The position numbers and the translations under genes were made by a program. Positions 10,918-22,184 of a stretch of DNA of 64,000 bases are shown here, piece by piece (position 1 is the first letter of the stretch; each line of letters opens with the position of its first letter). This DNA is from Bullera alba (taxonomy: Eukaryota; Basidiomycota; Tremellomycetes; Tremellales; Bulleraceae), in assembly GCA_001600095.1 (NCBI GenBank), contig BCIX01000001.1, positions 496,001 through 560,000 on the forward strand, in the 5' to 3' direction. The notes below the pieces were generated by a model. It was not told where the DNA came from, ran no database searches, and was given only the letters and a program-made list of their open reading frames with translations.

Positions 10918-11199
10918 ATGAGAGGAGCAGGACATTGTGAGTGACTTGCTCCGACTCCGTCACTTCCTCAGCTCCTTGCCGACACATACATCATGATCGT
11001 CGGTGGACAGGAGTTTAATGAGCCGCAAAGGACTTGCTGACCGAAGGCGCCCCCACCTGCAGCCCCGTAGCATCTACACTCTGCACATCTACAGACATCT
11101 ACCCGCTTGTCACACCGAGCGTTACACAAGACAAGGAAGGACTAGTGTATGCAGCTAGGCCGCGACCATCGATCAGCTTCTTTCCACCAATTGAGATAG
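10918..11199 (+). promoter_or_regulatory. four upstream reading frames in the Zn2Cys6 gene leader
   Basis: After an ATG-free stretch (10366-10917) come four short ATG frames: 10918-10944 (8 codons), 10993-11040 (15 codons), 11018-11158 (46 codons, overlapping the previous) and 11149-11199 (16 codons). All end before the main ATG at 11319. A GTGAGT donor-like site at 10936 leaves open that part of this stretch is an intron. If they are kept in the mRNA they would be expected to lower or condition translation of the transcription factor. Confidence 0.5.
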
Positions 11200-11260
11200 C
11201 CAACAACCACCCGACAGTTCAACACTGCGGGTGGTAAGGCAGAGTGTCATTCTGTGTCCA

Positions 11261-11318
11261 GTGAGTACATATAGAACAGAGTTTCAAAGTCACACGTCTG
11301 ACTGAACGCACCTTCCAG
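11261..11318 (+). other. probable 5' UTR intron ending at the Zn2Cys6 ATG
   Basis: GTGAGTACAT at 11261 is a strong donor. CTGAC at about 11300 fits a branch site, and CCTTCCAG ends at 11318 immediately before the ATG at 11319. A 58-nt intron of this kind matches the others in the window. Confidence 0.5.
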
Positions 11319-14300
11319 ATGTCATACTCGTATCCTTACCAACAACAAGGACAAGAACATCCGCACCAGCACCAGCAAGCCTACGCGCCTCACATCCCTC
11401 CCGGCCCTCCTCCCTTGCACGCTGCAGATGGAGCCCACCCACATCCTCAGGAGCCACCGCCAGCCATGATCTCCGCGCAGTATCCTCCGTCGGCTGGCCC
11501 TAGCTCAATGGAATACTACTCGAGCGAGGCGTATGGAGCTCGGTACGATGGCGGACCCTCAATCCACTTCATTCCACCGACCGCACACGGTCTGCCGCCC
11601 CCGCCCCTCCCACGAGCCTTGCCTAGTGGCCCGCCTCAGCGCGGAAAACCATCTCTATCTCTCGAACTCCCCGGGACTTCCTTCAGCGACGACAACGCAT
11701 TCGCACACCGTCCCCATCCTTATACCTCGCAACCTCAATCCGACCTCGTTTCATTTCCTTCGACCTCACCATATTACACGCCTCATGGCATGCCAACGAT
11801 GACCCCTGGGTCCGCCAACTCTTCCAACGGCATGAACGAGTACTTTCCTCCCATCGACCCGGCCACAATGTCGTCCCAGAATCCGTCTATCATGCCCACC
11901 TCCTATCCAAGTCCCAAATGGTCCTCAGCTCTGCCCTTGAATGTAGTCGGACGCAGTGACCACAAGACATCAAGTTCGCGTGGAGGCAAATCAGGCAAAT
12001 ACGGCGGAACGCATGGCGCGAAGACGTCTCGCCAGCAGTTTACAGCCTGCGGTGCCTGTAGACACCGCCGAGTCAAGTGTGACTTAAAAGACCGTCAAGA
12101 GGCCGCAGAGAAGCTCGCTGGCTTTGACGGGAATACCGAAGGTGCCAATCAATCGGGCTCTGCGCTGGCAAGGAGGAAGAAGGTCACTTGTACGAACTGT
12201 CGAGAGCGTGGTACCAATTGCATGTGAGTGGGCGCGCGGCCGAAAGATGATGTGTATAGCAACCTAGCTCATCACCTCCTCCCCGTAGTGACGAATACGC
12301 TCCCTTGAAAGCCGCCAAGCAGCTGCGGAGAGGGAAACGAATATCAGAGATCGAAATGCTGTACGGCAAGTCCGCCGCCAACGCTGCCATGGCCGTAAAG
12401 ACGGAAGACGAGTTATCAGAAGGCAGCAAGAGTCCCGGAAAGGCCAAAGAAGTCGACGAGGTATTCACCGGGATACCGGAGCTTTCAAGTGATTTCTTCG
12501 CATCGCCGTTCTTCAGACGCTTTCAGATACAACGTAAGTCCCCTCTCAGCTCGACTTCTCCTGCAATGGCTGAGCGTTGGCAACACAGGGCCTGTGCTCG
12601 ATCCTGTTGAATTTGTCGACCGGTATCTTTCATCGAAACCCCCTACAGCTGCCGCGATGGGACCCGAGGGAGCTGTTCTCGTTCATGTCCTATACGCCTG
12701 GGCTGTTTCCTACGGCGTGAACGAACATGGCCAATTGGACGTTCCTGATGGAGGCGGCGTGCCTACTGGACTCCCTGTTGACCTCATCAAGCCCGACGAG
12801 ACAGAGATCAAGCGAGAGTCGGACAGACAGCGGCGGAAGACGAAAATGAAACATGTCATTGAAGTGATATTGCAGAAGGTCGACGAGTTGGGGATCATGC
12901 GGAAGCCGACTTGGGATGGAGTGAGAGTCCTATTGATAGTACTCCCACTTACAGAAGGTAAGTAATCCAGTACATTGGGAGCCGACACAGGCTAGTCACT
13001 GATGAATTGGCTACCAGGGATTGCCTCGCCAGTGGAGCGGCTGGCGATGTACGACGCCGCTATATCGCAAGTCTTCACGTTGTGCTCGCATATTGGTCTG
13101 GGCTACGACGGACATCCGTCCAAAAGCTCAGGCGCCAATGGTGGCACGGACTCCTCTGGAACAGTCGACGTTCACATGATCAGGGTTAGGATCTACTGGT
13201 GTAAGTGACTGCTATAACCGTCTTGGGTATTTCGCTGAGCGCTTCCGTGTAGACGCATTTGTGCACGAAGGGATCACTACTGGTCTTAAGGGCGGTAGAC
13301 TGCATCTTGATGATGAGGATTTGGAGACTATGCAAGAGGCTGTGGAGAATAGGGCCGTCGTCACGACATCTTCGCAGTTTGGCAGAGTGGCAAAACTCGC
13401 CACTGCACCGATCAACCTTGCGGTGAGTGGACAGATTTCAGACTTTGAACCGTCTTGTTCTGACACTGCATTGCCTCAGCTCGCGTGCAGGCTCATCAAC
13501 AAAGCTTTGACGGGACCCTCGGCCAAAAGACGGCAATTTGTGAATCCGGATCTGGTGAAGAACGCTTGGGAAGCGTTGGAGCGATGTTGGGAGGAATTTG
13601 AGAGTCTTCGATATTCGTCTCCTTCTCACGCCTACGCATCGAGTGACGACGTTCTGAGGTACGTCTGACTACCACCGTGAGATATTGAGCTAACGCTCTA
13701 GCAGGTTTGCTGATGGTTGGGTGAGTTGAGCTACCTCGCCTGCTGCGTTGCCATTGTAACTGACATCAATTTTGCCCATTAAGAAAATCTTCCTCTTTGA
13801 AGCACAAAATGTCATTCGCAAATGTCTCGAGGATCGTCTCAGCAAACTCGTCGATGACCAGGGAACAACTGGCGCGTACATCCTTGACCAGGACACGGAT
13901 CGGACTGCGGCGATTGTCAATCTACAGCATTTGATCGAGATCGCAAAAGACAAGTGTGAGATCAAGACGAAACAGGTCCTCGCGATTGTTCGACAACAAG
14001 TTGGGACGAGGTGAGTAGTATCAATCGCACTGCACACGAGATTCGCGCTCATCTCCCTGCAGGTTCTTCGAATGGGACGCGAGTCTTGTTCGAGACGGAA
14101 CGTACTATGCGGCAATGATGAACGTTCAGTCAGGAGGAAGCTCGGATGAGGAGGTGGCATTGTGTATCCAAGCTTTGAATGTGAGTAGATGCCTAGGCAG
14201 TTTGATTCCCGCCACTGACCTCTTGTCCAGGAGTTGCGATGGGCACATGCCAAATCATGGGATCGGACTGCTGAGTAAGCACAGCTGTCTTGCCTTTTGG

Positions 14301-15150
14301 AGTAGTGACCAGCTGACAACATGTCAGTCTCCGACGAGAATGGGCCCATTCACGAATCATCTCTGGTCAGACTGGGATTGAGGGATGGGACCCCACATCC
14401 GAGGACGAGACGTATGCGTTCCACATTAGCAGCACCACCGAGCTGGACGCCTTGAGCGCCAACGTGCACGCGATCAACTCGCACGAACCGTCGCCCGATG
14501 GTTCACCTTACGACCTGACCAACGTCTACAACGCGGTAGGAGGGGTCTCGGTCGGTTCCGCCCCTGGGTCGAGTAGCAACTCGACCATCAGCTCGCACTA
14601 TCGTCAGCAGCAGTCGCAGCAGCATCCACAGACTCAGCCAGCTCCAGCACAGCTGTCAATGCAGCAGATCCACTCGATTGGACCTCCTGGTCTGATGATG
14701 GAGCCAACGTCCCAGAGCGGTGGGAGTGGAATCGGAGGCCAGCAATGGTATGGCAATCAAACCACGTCTTTCGACCCCCATCAACAAAATCCGCATAACA
14801 ACCACGCCCATCAGCCACCATACCCTCAATATCCGCCAGGGCAAAGTCATCCATCTGGTATGATGGTCAACACCAGCTTGCAGCTCGAAAACACTCAATC
14901 CCACGATCACAATCCTGTCAATGGTGTGCATTATGAAGCCGGTCCTCGATCGCTGTCCCAACCCGTGCATCACGTGCAAAATGTGGAGTCTCACACTGTG
15001 GATCATCACCATCATGCCCCGCCTCCGCAACATCCGTCTCACGCTCAGCAGTATCACCCGCCTCATCAATATCAAGGGCAACAACCGACTAATGGACACT
15101 ATATGGTACGTCCGGATGGTCGCCAGGTCTGGGTCCAATACATAGACTAG
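11319..15150 (+). CDS. Zn2Cys6 transcription factor with expanded zinc-cluster loop
   Basis: Fungal binuclear zinc-cluster DNA-binding regulator, 1092 residues from eleven exons: 11319-12223, 12289-12533, 12589-12957, 13018-13200, 13253-13422, 13480-13658, 13705-13720, 13784-14010, 14063-14180, 14231-14274, 14328-15150. The phases of all junctions agree. The N-terminus is Pro/Gln/Tyr-rich. The cluster CGACRHRRVKC...CTNCRERGTNC (about residues 245-301) has CX2CX6C twice but with 36 residues between the halves instead of the usual 5-12. A basic segment and a mostly helical middle region follow, as in fungal transcription-factor (MHR-type) domains. The C-terminus is rich in His, Gln and Pro. Exon 7 is only 16 nt. 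I do not recognise the orthologue, so no symbol is given. It is tail to tail with GAT1. Confidence 0.88.
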
Positions 15151-15729
15151 AGGCCTGTCTAGCCTCATCTCTCCATCTCCTACTTGTATATTTCACTCCG
15201 GGCTTTCATGATTTCTTATCGTTTTTGTAACCCCTTATGTCATTACGATCTGTGACTTTCAACGCTGCTTACGATGGTGAGAGAGGTCACACGTATCGAA
15301 TCCTAGCATGCCGATGAGCCACGTGGATGATACCCTTACACCCTCTGACATCGTAGGCCGACAGGCGAACCACTACTCCCCTGCGTACTGCTACCTGGCC
15401 CTGCAGACTTCTCAACGTGCTAGCCCATCCTCGTTTCATATCATGCATTGTGTGCATACAACCAGCCTTATCTTAAGACCCAGGTCGAGCTCGTTGCATA
15501 GCAGGAGCATGGAGGATATACTAGTCTATAAGTCGGTCGATTAGAAGAAACCAAAGAGTGAGCGCTGATCCAAGAGCGAGATAAGTCGTGATTGTCTGAT
15601 AATACAATGATGTGGGCGGTGAAAAGCAGAGTCGAGTACTCGGTCTCCAAACCAATACAATGTCGAGAATAGTCGATAGTCTATAATGAACCGAGAGATT
15701 TGCTGATTGGGAAGTTGTTGTAGATGTCA
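15151..15729. other. shared 3' interval of two convergent transcription-factor genes
   Basis: 579 bp between the stop codons of the Zn2Cys6 gene (+) and GAT1 (-). It should contain both 3' UTRs. No protein-like frame or RNA gene was seen, so any transcript overlap would be antisense. Confidence 0.5.
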
Positions 15730-18700
15730 CTACGTCGGCCGCATGGACAAGAGGGAAGGCTGGGTGAATGAGCCAGGTCGACTATCCGAGATCGAGTGTC
15801 CAGGTGAGTTGCCGGCCGAAGGCAGCGAAGGTGCGTCAGAGGCTCTCCTGGCTTTCTTGCCGGTAGCCGCTCCGTTGGGATTGGATTTCCTGCTGCTCCC
15901 AGAGGGTGCTGCGCTGCTCAATGTCTTCACGCTATTCTTCCTCGGTGGCCCCTCCTTTGCTTGCGGCTGGTTTCGGTTACTGAAACTGAGGTCAGCAGGC
16001 GTCTCTCGGGTATGATGCATGTACTGCTCACCGTTTCTTGATCACGTCCGTCTTGAGCGAGAGCGGTCGTACGACACCGTGCAGTTTCTAGACAAACATG
16101 AGCGGGCGCTCGACTAGTCCACAGCGACCGTGTCACTCACGTAGAACAGACCACAGGCATTACACAGCGGCTGACCCTCGGGATCCCGTCTCCACAAAGG
16201 CGTGTTTGTCGTATGACAATTGGTACACATGGTACCGCTTGTCTCCGGGATCATCACACTACCCGCACCTGTACCTTCGTCTTCCTCCATATCTGGGGAT
16301 CCTTGGTGAGGCGTGTTGGTGCCCGACAACAACGTCACATTTTCCTGACCCGACAACTTGGACGCCCCATTTGCCTTTGCCGGCGGCGCGCCCGTCTTCT
16401 TTGCCTGAGATCCGCCGGACGAGGCGTGTCGAGCATGACCGGAGGAAGCCTTTGTGCTCGTCATGCCTTGCAATTTGAGCCCCTGTAGGTTTGGCGAAGA
16501 GTTTGATCGTTGAGGACCAGGTGGGGGCGGAGGGTGCATCTTGGCTTCAACGGGCTTGCCTCCTACCGCCTTTGGCAGAGGTCTGACCGAGGGTTTACCA
16601 GGCGTCGGAGCATTCGACGAAGGCGATACAGTGTGAGAGGGTGTCGGTATATCCGTAGGTCCCGAAGTCGAGAGCGTACTGGAAGGCACCGCTCCCAGCA
16701 CCTGAGACGGGTTGATGTGGGTGAAGGGAGACGCAGCGGCATTCGCGTTGAGATACAGGTGCATCAGCTGCTGGAAGTCGAACGGGTTATCGCCCTGAGA
16801 CTGCGGCGGGACGCCTTGTTGGGTGGGCTCCGGGCCGTTACTGAGACCCATGGCAGAATGGTCCAGGTATCCCGCGGGAGATCCATAAGCCGAGGTCGCA
16901 GCAGTTCCAGGTCTTGTTCCCCACTCTGTCCCGTCGTCCTGTCCGCTCGTGCCAAAGTCAAGATGCTGGGATGGCGAAGCGACATTCCCAGGTGTCGATC
17001 CTGACGCACCCGCCAGATCGAAGAAGTTGTCGTACAGCTGGGGGAAGTTGAACGTGAAGTTGGAGCTAGGGAATCCAGTGTCTCCGTCGACGAGCGGATT
17101 GACTTGGCCACCATGAGGTGACGCCTCGGCCAGTCTCTTCCTTGGGTTGACAGGCGAGATGACATCTCCTTTCTCATCAACGGACACAGTGTGGTCGAAC
17201 GACGTCTTGCGCACGCGACGGGGGAGGAAGCCGTACTGAGGGTGATAGTTCTCCTCTGTTTGACCATACAGCCCTGGACCCGATATACCCGGAAGATTGG
17301 GCGCTTTGTCCTTGTTACCCGCAGCGAGAGACATGGCGATGGATTCCAGATGTCCATTTGCAGGGGCAGAAGCGGCAAACATGTCGTAGATCTCGGCCGC
17401 TCGCACAGCTTGGGTAAAGTCGAATGCGGTTTCAGGCGAATTACCTGGATACTGTATGTCCTTCGGTAACGATCCTTGGAGAGGCTGATCAGTGTGAGAT
17501 CGCTGATGCAGGCTACCAGGCGTATGCGACGAGCTCGCTTGCTGTTGTCGCAGAGCTGGGTGGGACTGGGAGTAATCGGCAACATTGGCGTTATGCTGAC
17601 TGGAAGCATTTGCCCAAGGCGACATGGCATGCTGAGGCATGCTTTGACCAAAGTTGGTGGGCGCGAAGGACTGGGCGAGGAGGTTGTGCGCGTGCGATTC
17701 GTTGCCTCTGGCCAGTAGCGATCCTCCGCCGGGGAAGGCACTCCTAGACCTCGATCTCGACTGTGCTCGCCAATCCATGGCCATGCGGGATCTCGACCGA
17801 CTGGCAGCTCGAGGATCAATCTCCATAGGTCTAGGTAACGTCGTTAGCATCCGCGAATATGGAACACGTTCCATTGTCACTCACTCGGGCCCAGGACTTG
17901 GACTGTCGTTCTTCTGGAAACCGACTATCCTCGATTTGCCTTTCCTCCTTCCTCGCTGCTGTTCATCGGGGGTCGAAGTAGCTTCAGTCGATAGCGACGA
18001 GGTTGACGCAACGGGAGCTGGGGGTGGTGGTGGCATTGCTGCAGCTTTCGCTTTCTCCTGTTGACGCTTGGCTTCTTCCTCGGCAGCAGCCGCTGCCGCC
18101 GCCGCTGCAGCCATCTCCTCCTTCTTCTTCAGAGTCAGATGCATCATCCTCCAGGTGAGATTCTCCATTCGTTGACCGTTCGGCAGGGTTTCCTTCGCCT
18201 TTGCATACGCCTTCCACACCTGAGTCGCCAAAGGGTCCTGCTTGGCGGCGTCCTCGGGGAGCGCAGAGTCCAGATTACCAGGGCTGCCGACATCGCCTAT
18301 CGATGGTCTCCTCGACGCAGGGAATGATGCCACGTTGGATGTTGGAGGGGTTCCTGAATCTCTGCTGGCGCGTGTCGGGAAGATCTCCTTGTTCATGATC
18401 TCGGAGACGATATTGCCAGTCTGCGGTCTTTCACTTTTGCCGACCCGAGGAGAGGGCACTTGAGACGTGCTGCCGGTGACGGTGCCATTGGGCTGGCTGG
18501 ACTGCTGCCAAGAGCTTCCGGCTGCTGACTGCTCCTGCTGTTGCTGCTGCTGCATTTGATGTTGCTGCTGCAGTGCCTGCTGTCCCAGCCCCATGCCGAT
18601 TCCCATGCCCATTCTGATTGCCATCTCCAGTCCTGCGGTGCCATACTGAGTCAAGTGCTCCAACGTGAGTCCTGGCGGTAGTGGGGGCAGAATTGACTGA

Positions 18701-20002
18701 TCCACCTGCTGCGCCCATTCCAGTCCGGAATGTTGATCCGACTGACTGCCTGCGCTAGCACCGAACGATGGCAGTGAGGTCGGCGACTGGTATGAGGAGT
18801 GTGTAGGATTCGGTGGACCTGGCGAGGGGAATTGAGGCGCCTCTCTTCGAACTGGGTTGACTGGTCCTCGTCTGGATCCAGCCGGTGTCTATTGAGTGTC
18901 AGATACGTCCGTACTTGAAAGAACCTGTCAGAGAACTTACGTCTACCGGACTACCGTACCCATGTTCGCTTCCTCCAGGCGTAGTCACAGGTGTCTGGTT
19001 GTATGCCATCGCTCTATCCGGCAACGGCCAAGAGGTCTTCGGCTGATTCTGACTTTTGGAGAACTGCGTCGATCCGTAGCTTTGAGGAGGCGTCGGGAGG
19101 ACACCCAGCCCAGGCACATTGTTGAGCATATTGTGAGTCGGCGTGGCTGACGTTGAGCCGCTACCGGAAGACGAGTGACCGGGTTGAAAGCCGAATCCAG
19201 GTTGAGGTGAGGATTGCTGCGACTGGGCCGACTGCTGGTGTTGTTGCATACGCCTGCTGAGTAGACTCTGTGACATGCCCGGGCCGCTTGATCCAATCTG
19301 GTGCTGGGAAGGCCCGGCGTGATTGTGCGGAGAAGTTCCGTTGAGTTGATTGAGCATGTCAAATGAGCTCGACAGGGAGTTTGGCTCAGACTGGTTTTGG
19401 CTGATAATCTCGGCAATACTGTTGAAGATCTCTGGATCGAGATTCTCCGCGTTGTCCTGACCGGGCGGGGCATTGCTCCATGGCGAGGAGGACATGTTAG
19501 GTGGCGGGGTCCATTCAAACATGTTGCCCTGCGTTCCCCATGGCGAGGGCGGTGGGTCGAGTGGCGTCGTCGAGAGAGACGCGAAGTGTTGACTGTGGAA
19601 TGAGTTGGATAGACTGTTATTCACAGGAGTGAATCCGCCATGACTGGCTGACGAGCCAAATGGGCCTTGCCCCTCCACGGGAGTGAGCGGACTGGGCATG
19701 TTGCTGTAATCGGCATTGCTGAAAATCGAGCCTTCTCTGCTTCTGCCAACGGGGATAGGGCCTGGCACGCTGGTGTATGGTTGGGTATGTGTGGGGTTTG
19801 GTGGAGGATGGAAGCGTTGCTGGGAAGGTTTGTTCTGTGCTGCGGGTTGAGTCGTAATAGGTCGCGTCGCGGGTTTGCTGGCGACTGGGCTCTTCTTCGT
19901 GCCGGTCTTTGTGTTCGATGGCTGCTTTCCTCCCCCACCGCTATCCACCGTGAATGGCCCTTTCTTACTACCTGCGCCTGTCCTCCATGGCAATCTATCC
20001 AT
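15730..20002 (-). CDS. GAT1: AreA/GAT1-type GATA nitrogen regulator
   Basis: Global activator of nitrogen-catabolite genes of the AreA/Nit2/Gat1 family. Exons in transcript order are 20002-18941, 18888-17885, 17830-16141, 16087-16032 and 15979-15730, giving 1353 residues with all phases consistent. The AreA N-terminal block [19 protein letters not shown] is encoded near 18200. A Ser/Arg block ([12 protein letters not shown]) follows. The single GATA finger [18 protein letters not shown] then CNACGLFY is split by an intron before [20 protein letters not shown], the invariant AreA tail of the finger. Long Gln, Pro and Ala tracts lie between. The frame stays open upstream to about 20380, but the first ATG on the sense strand, in any frame, within 1.2 kb is at 20002 (context AAG-ATG), so it is taken as start. 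A donor-like CAGGTGAGTCG near 20604 suggests a leader intron. Confidence 0.93.
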
Positions 20003-21199
20003 CTTGTTCGCCGCCGCCGAATTAGAAGGGGGCTCTCTGGTTGGTGCCGGAGCTATTGGGCGAGCGGCTTTGGCTCCCGTCGGCCGCGGTAAGAGTGGGC
20101 GTAGTTTCGAGCCACTGGTGGTAGAGGTGGATGTGCTCGATTGTGGTGACGATTTGGACGAGGTAGCCGACCTGGGAGACGGTCCTGTCACCGGTGGAGA
20201 AGGAGACGAGGTGGATGCTGCCGAGGGAGAAATCTTGACTGATGTCTTCTCGTAGAAGTGTTGGAGAAGCTGAAGATTCGGATGGAAGACGCGAGTGGTG
20301 GTGGTGAGAGTGATCGGCCGGTCGGGGGATGGAAAGGCAGCGAGCGGGTGAGTGATCAAAGGAGGGGTTGTTGTCAGCTCAGCGGTTTATTCGGAATACG
20401 CGGTAAGAGTAGGATGACGATCTCGGGAAGACGAGTTTGGACTGCCTATCCGCCGAGGTGAAGGCGATGATCGCGACAAGGGAGTGTGAGGAGGTATGGG
20501 CGGTCGCAGGCGGTATTGAGCGCTGAGCGCTCGACGAGGGTATGCACAATGAAGGGATCTCGTTGATGGGCCGGGACTGTTCGGAGGATTTCCAAGGACG
20601 ACTCACCTGATGATGCGATCCTCCCTTGCCGCTGGCGGCGAGGTGGAGATGCCGGGTGTGACTTTAAACAATGACTCGGGGTGCAGATGTCGATCTCGGT
20701 GATGGTGGAGAGAGAGATATGTGTCTGCTATAGGTTGTCTGAAGAACTTGTTGCTTTGGTTTGGCTTTGGTGGATTGGATGGTCGGGCCTTGCCTCTCAG
20801 GGTAACGATCGGAGCTTTTTTTTCGAGCGAGTCAACCTTGAACAAAGGTTGTCCCGAGTGCAGGAGTTGGGTCGCTGTAGGTGGTGGACGTGGTGATGGT
20901 GTCTGGGTAGTCTCTGCACTGTTGTGTCGTCACTTGTGTGTTGTCGAGGATGTTCAAGAGGGTGAGTAACAACAAGGTATGTCTAATGCCTCACTGAACA
21001 CTCGCTCTCGCTTGCTGCTGCTGCTGCTGCTGCTTCTTCTTTGAACCTGTAGGCTGTTGGGCGGCGGAGGGCGGAGGGCGGGGAGAGAATTTGCCTCCCA
21101 GGGCCTCTCGTTGTTGTCGGGAATCTCCCAAAGTGGGAACTAATGGTAATAAGGTAATTCTGGTAACTAGGGCTGCCGTTGTAATTCCCAAAAACCCGA
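20003..21199 (-). promoter_or_regulatory. long ATG-free leader of GAT1
   Basis: Reading the minus strand, no ATG occurs in any frame from 21199 down to 20003, then the GAT1 start follows at 20002. The next upstream ATG is at 21202. The plus strand of the same interval has about 25 ATGs, so base composition does not explain the absence. This is what a long 5' UTR under selection against upstream start codons would look like. A run of about seven CTG/TGC units lies at 21013-21033, and a donor-like site near 20604 could remove part of the leader. Confidence 0.7.
21013..21033. repeat. CTG/CAG trinucleotide run
   Basis: About seven uninterrupted TGC units followed by TTC units, at the distal end of the proposed GAT1 leader. 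This is a simple microsatellite, not inside any supported coding region. Confidence 0.8.
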
Positions 21200-22184
21200 C
21201 ATGCCGGACTTTACAAACCGCGGGGATTAGGAGTACTTGGGTTTCTAGTGGGTCAGGAGCTGCTAGGAGCTGCTTAGCGAGGCATGCATGATAGCAGAGG
21301 GCAGTGAGGGGCAGTGACAGGTCTCTTCTGCTAGCAGCAGCTGGCAGCAGGAACCAGCAGGAGCCGGGAGCCGGGAGCAGGCAGCAGCACATTCGCAGGC
21401 ACAACCACGGCATGAGAACGCATCCGAGTCAGTCCGAGTCGGCTTCGAAAAGTCGACGCTATAGTCGAACACTCGAAGTAATTACTATAATTGTCGAACT
21501 CTTTTGGTAGTCTCCAGTCCATCGGAGGTCGGGCAATCGCAGTCACGCAAGCATTCACTCGACGTCTATCTTGAAGCTTGAGCGCTGAGCTCTGCGCCTA
21601 TACGAGCAGGAGCAGGGAAGAGCGACACAGAGCGACACCAACGTCCAACGCCGCACTACGCCAGACTATACATACGCCGCACCATGACCGAGATCGACGT
21701 GACATAACATGCTGCCGGCATCGACGTCCTATGTCGTTGACATGCATCTCCACTTTCTCCTCCGACCCCTGCTGCTTGGCCCAGACCTTGCATGCTACTG
21801 CCTGTCCTCTCCGCCTCTCCCAGTGGTCACCATTTGGTGGGCCAAACTGTTGCACATGCGCTCCGCTGTGATCTGCTCATGACTGCTCAGAGGGTTGAGT
21901 GAAGACATGTGAATGTTATGACCGAGTGAAGACCTGCTATGACAAGCTGAACTGCAAGCTGATCTCTGTCGGGAAGGCGGGGCGAGAGCATCGACCATCG
22001 CCATAGTCCACATGTCGTTCATACTCCATACATCAGAAGCTCCGGTGTCAAGTCGAGACTGACCGAGCTGTGGTCTTTTGAGTCACCCTCAGTATGGATA
22101 GTGCCTAACTGCGTTTCCGAAGTGTATATCACTCCGTGTCGTGCATTCTGTCGTTCCTAAAGCTTATCCGCGCTGGTATCCTTC
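21200..22184. other. intergenic between EI24 gene and GAT1, with 10-nt duplications
   Basis: No credible gene. It contains period-10 direct duplications: AGGAGCTGCT exact at 21255/21265, GCAGTGA at 21301/21311, CAGCAG at 21335/21345/21355, TCCGAGTC at 21423/21433 and AGCGACAC at 21621/21631. A 7-nt tandem GAGCCGG lies near 21361. It probably holds the GAT1 core promoter and the EI24 3' UTR. Confidence 0.6.

Larger units (their letters stand above)
8274..11260. other. 3-kb gene-free region, upstream region of the Zn2Cys6 gene
   Basis: No protein-like frame was found; the longest, on the minus strand at 9767-10240, has no recognisable domain. The first part holds the lyase 3' UTR. The rest is packed with tandem duplications of a 10-nt period (details in separate entries). 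From about 10366 to 10917 the plus strand has no ATG, which fits the 5' leader of the downstream gene. After that come four short upstream reading frames. Confidence 0.6.

Noticed and set aside
8274..11260. Gene-free region as a degenerate transposon or solo LTR
   Set aside because: No terminal repeats, target duplication pair around the whole region, or transposase/reverse-transcriptase remnants were seen on either strand.
20003..20359. N-terminal extension of GAT1 in the same open frame
   Set aside because: The extension would begin with TTG. No ATG exists in that part, and the product is low-complexity, so the ATG at 20002 is preferred.
21013..21033. CTG run as a coding polyglutamine tract
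   Set aside because: It lies in the upstream region of GAT1, outside any supported reading frame.
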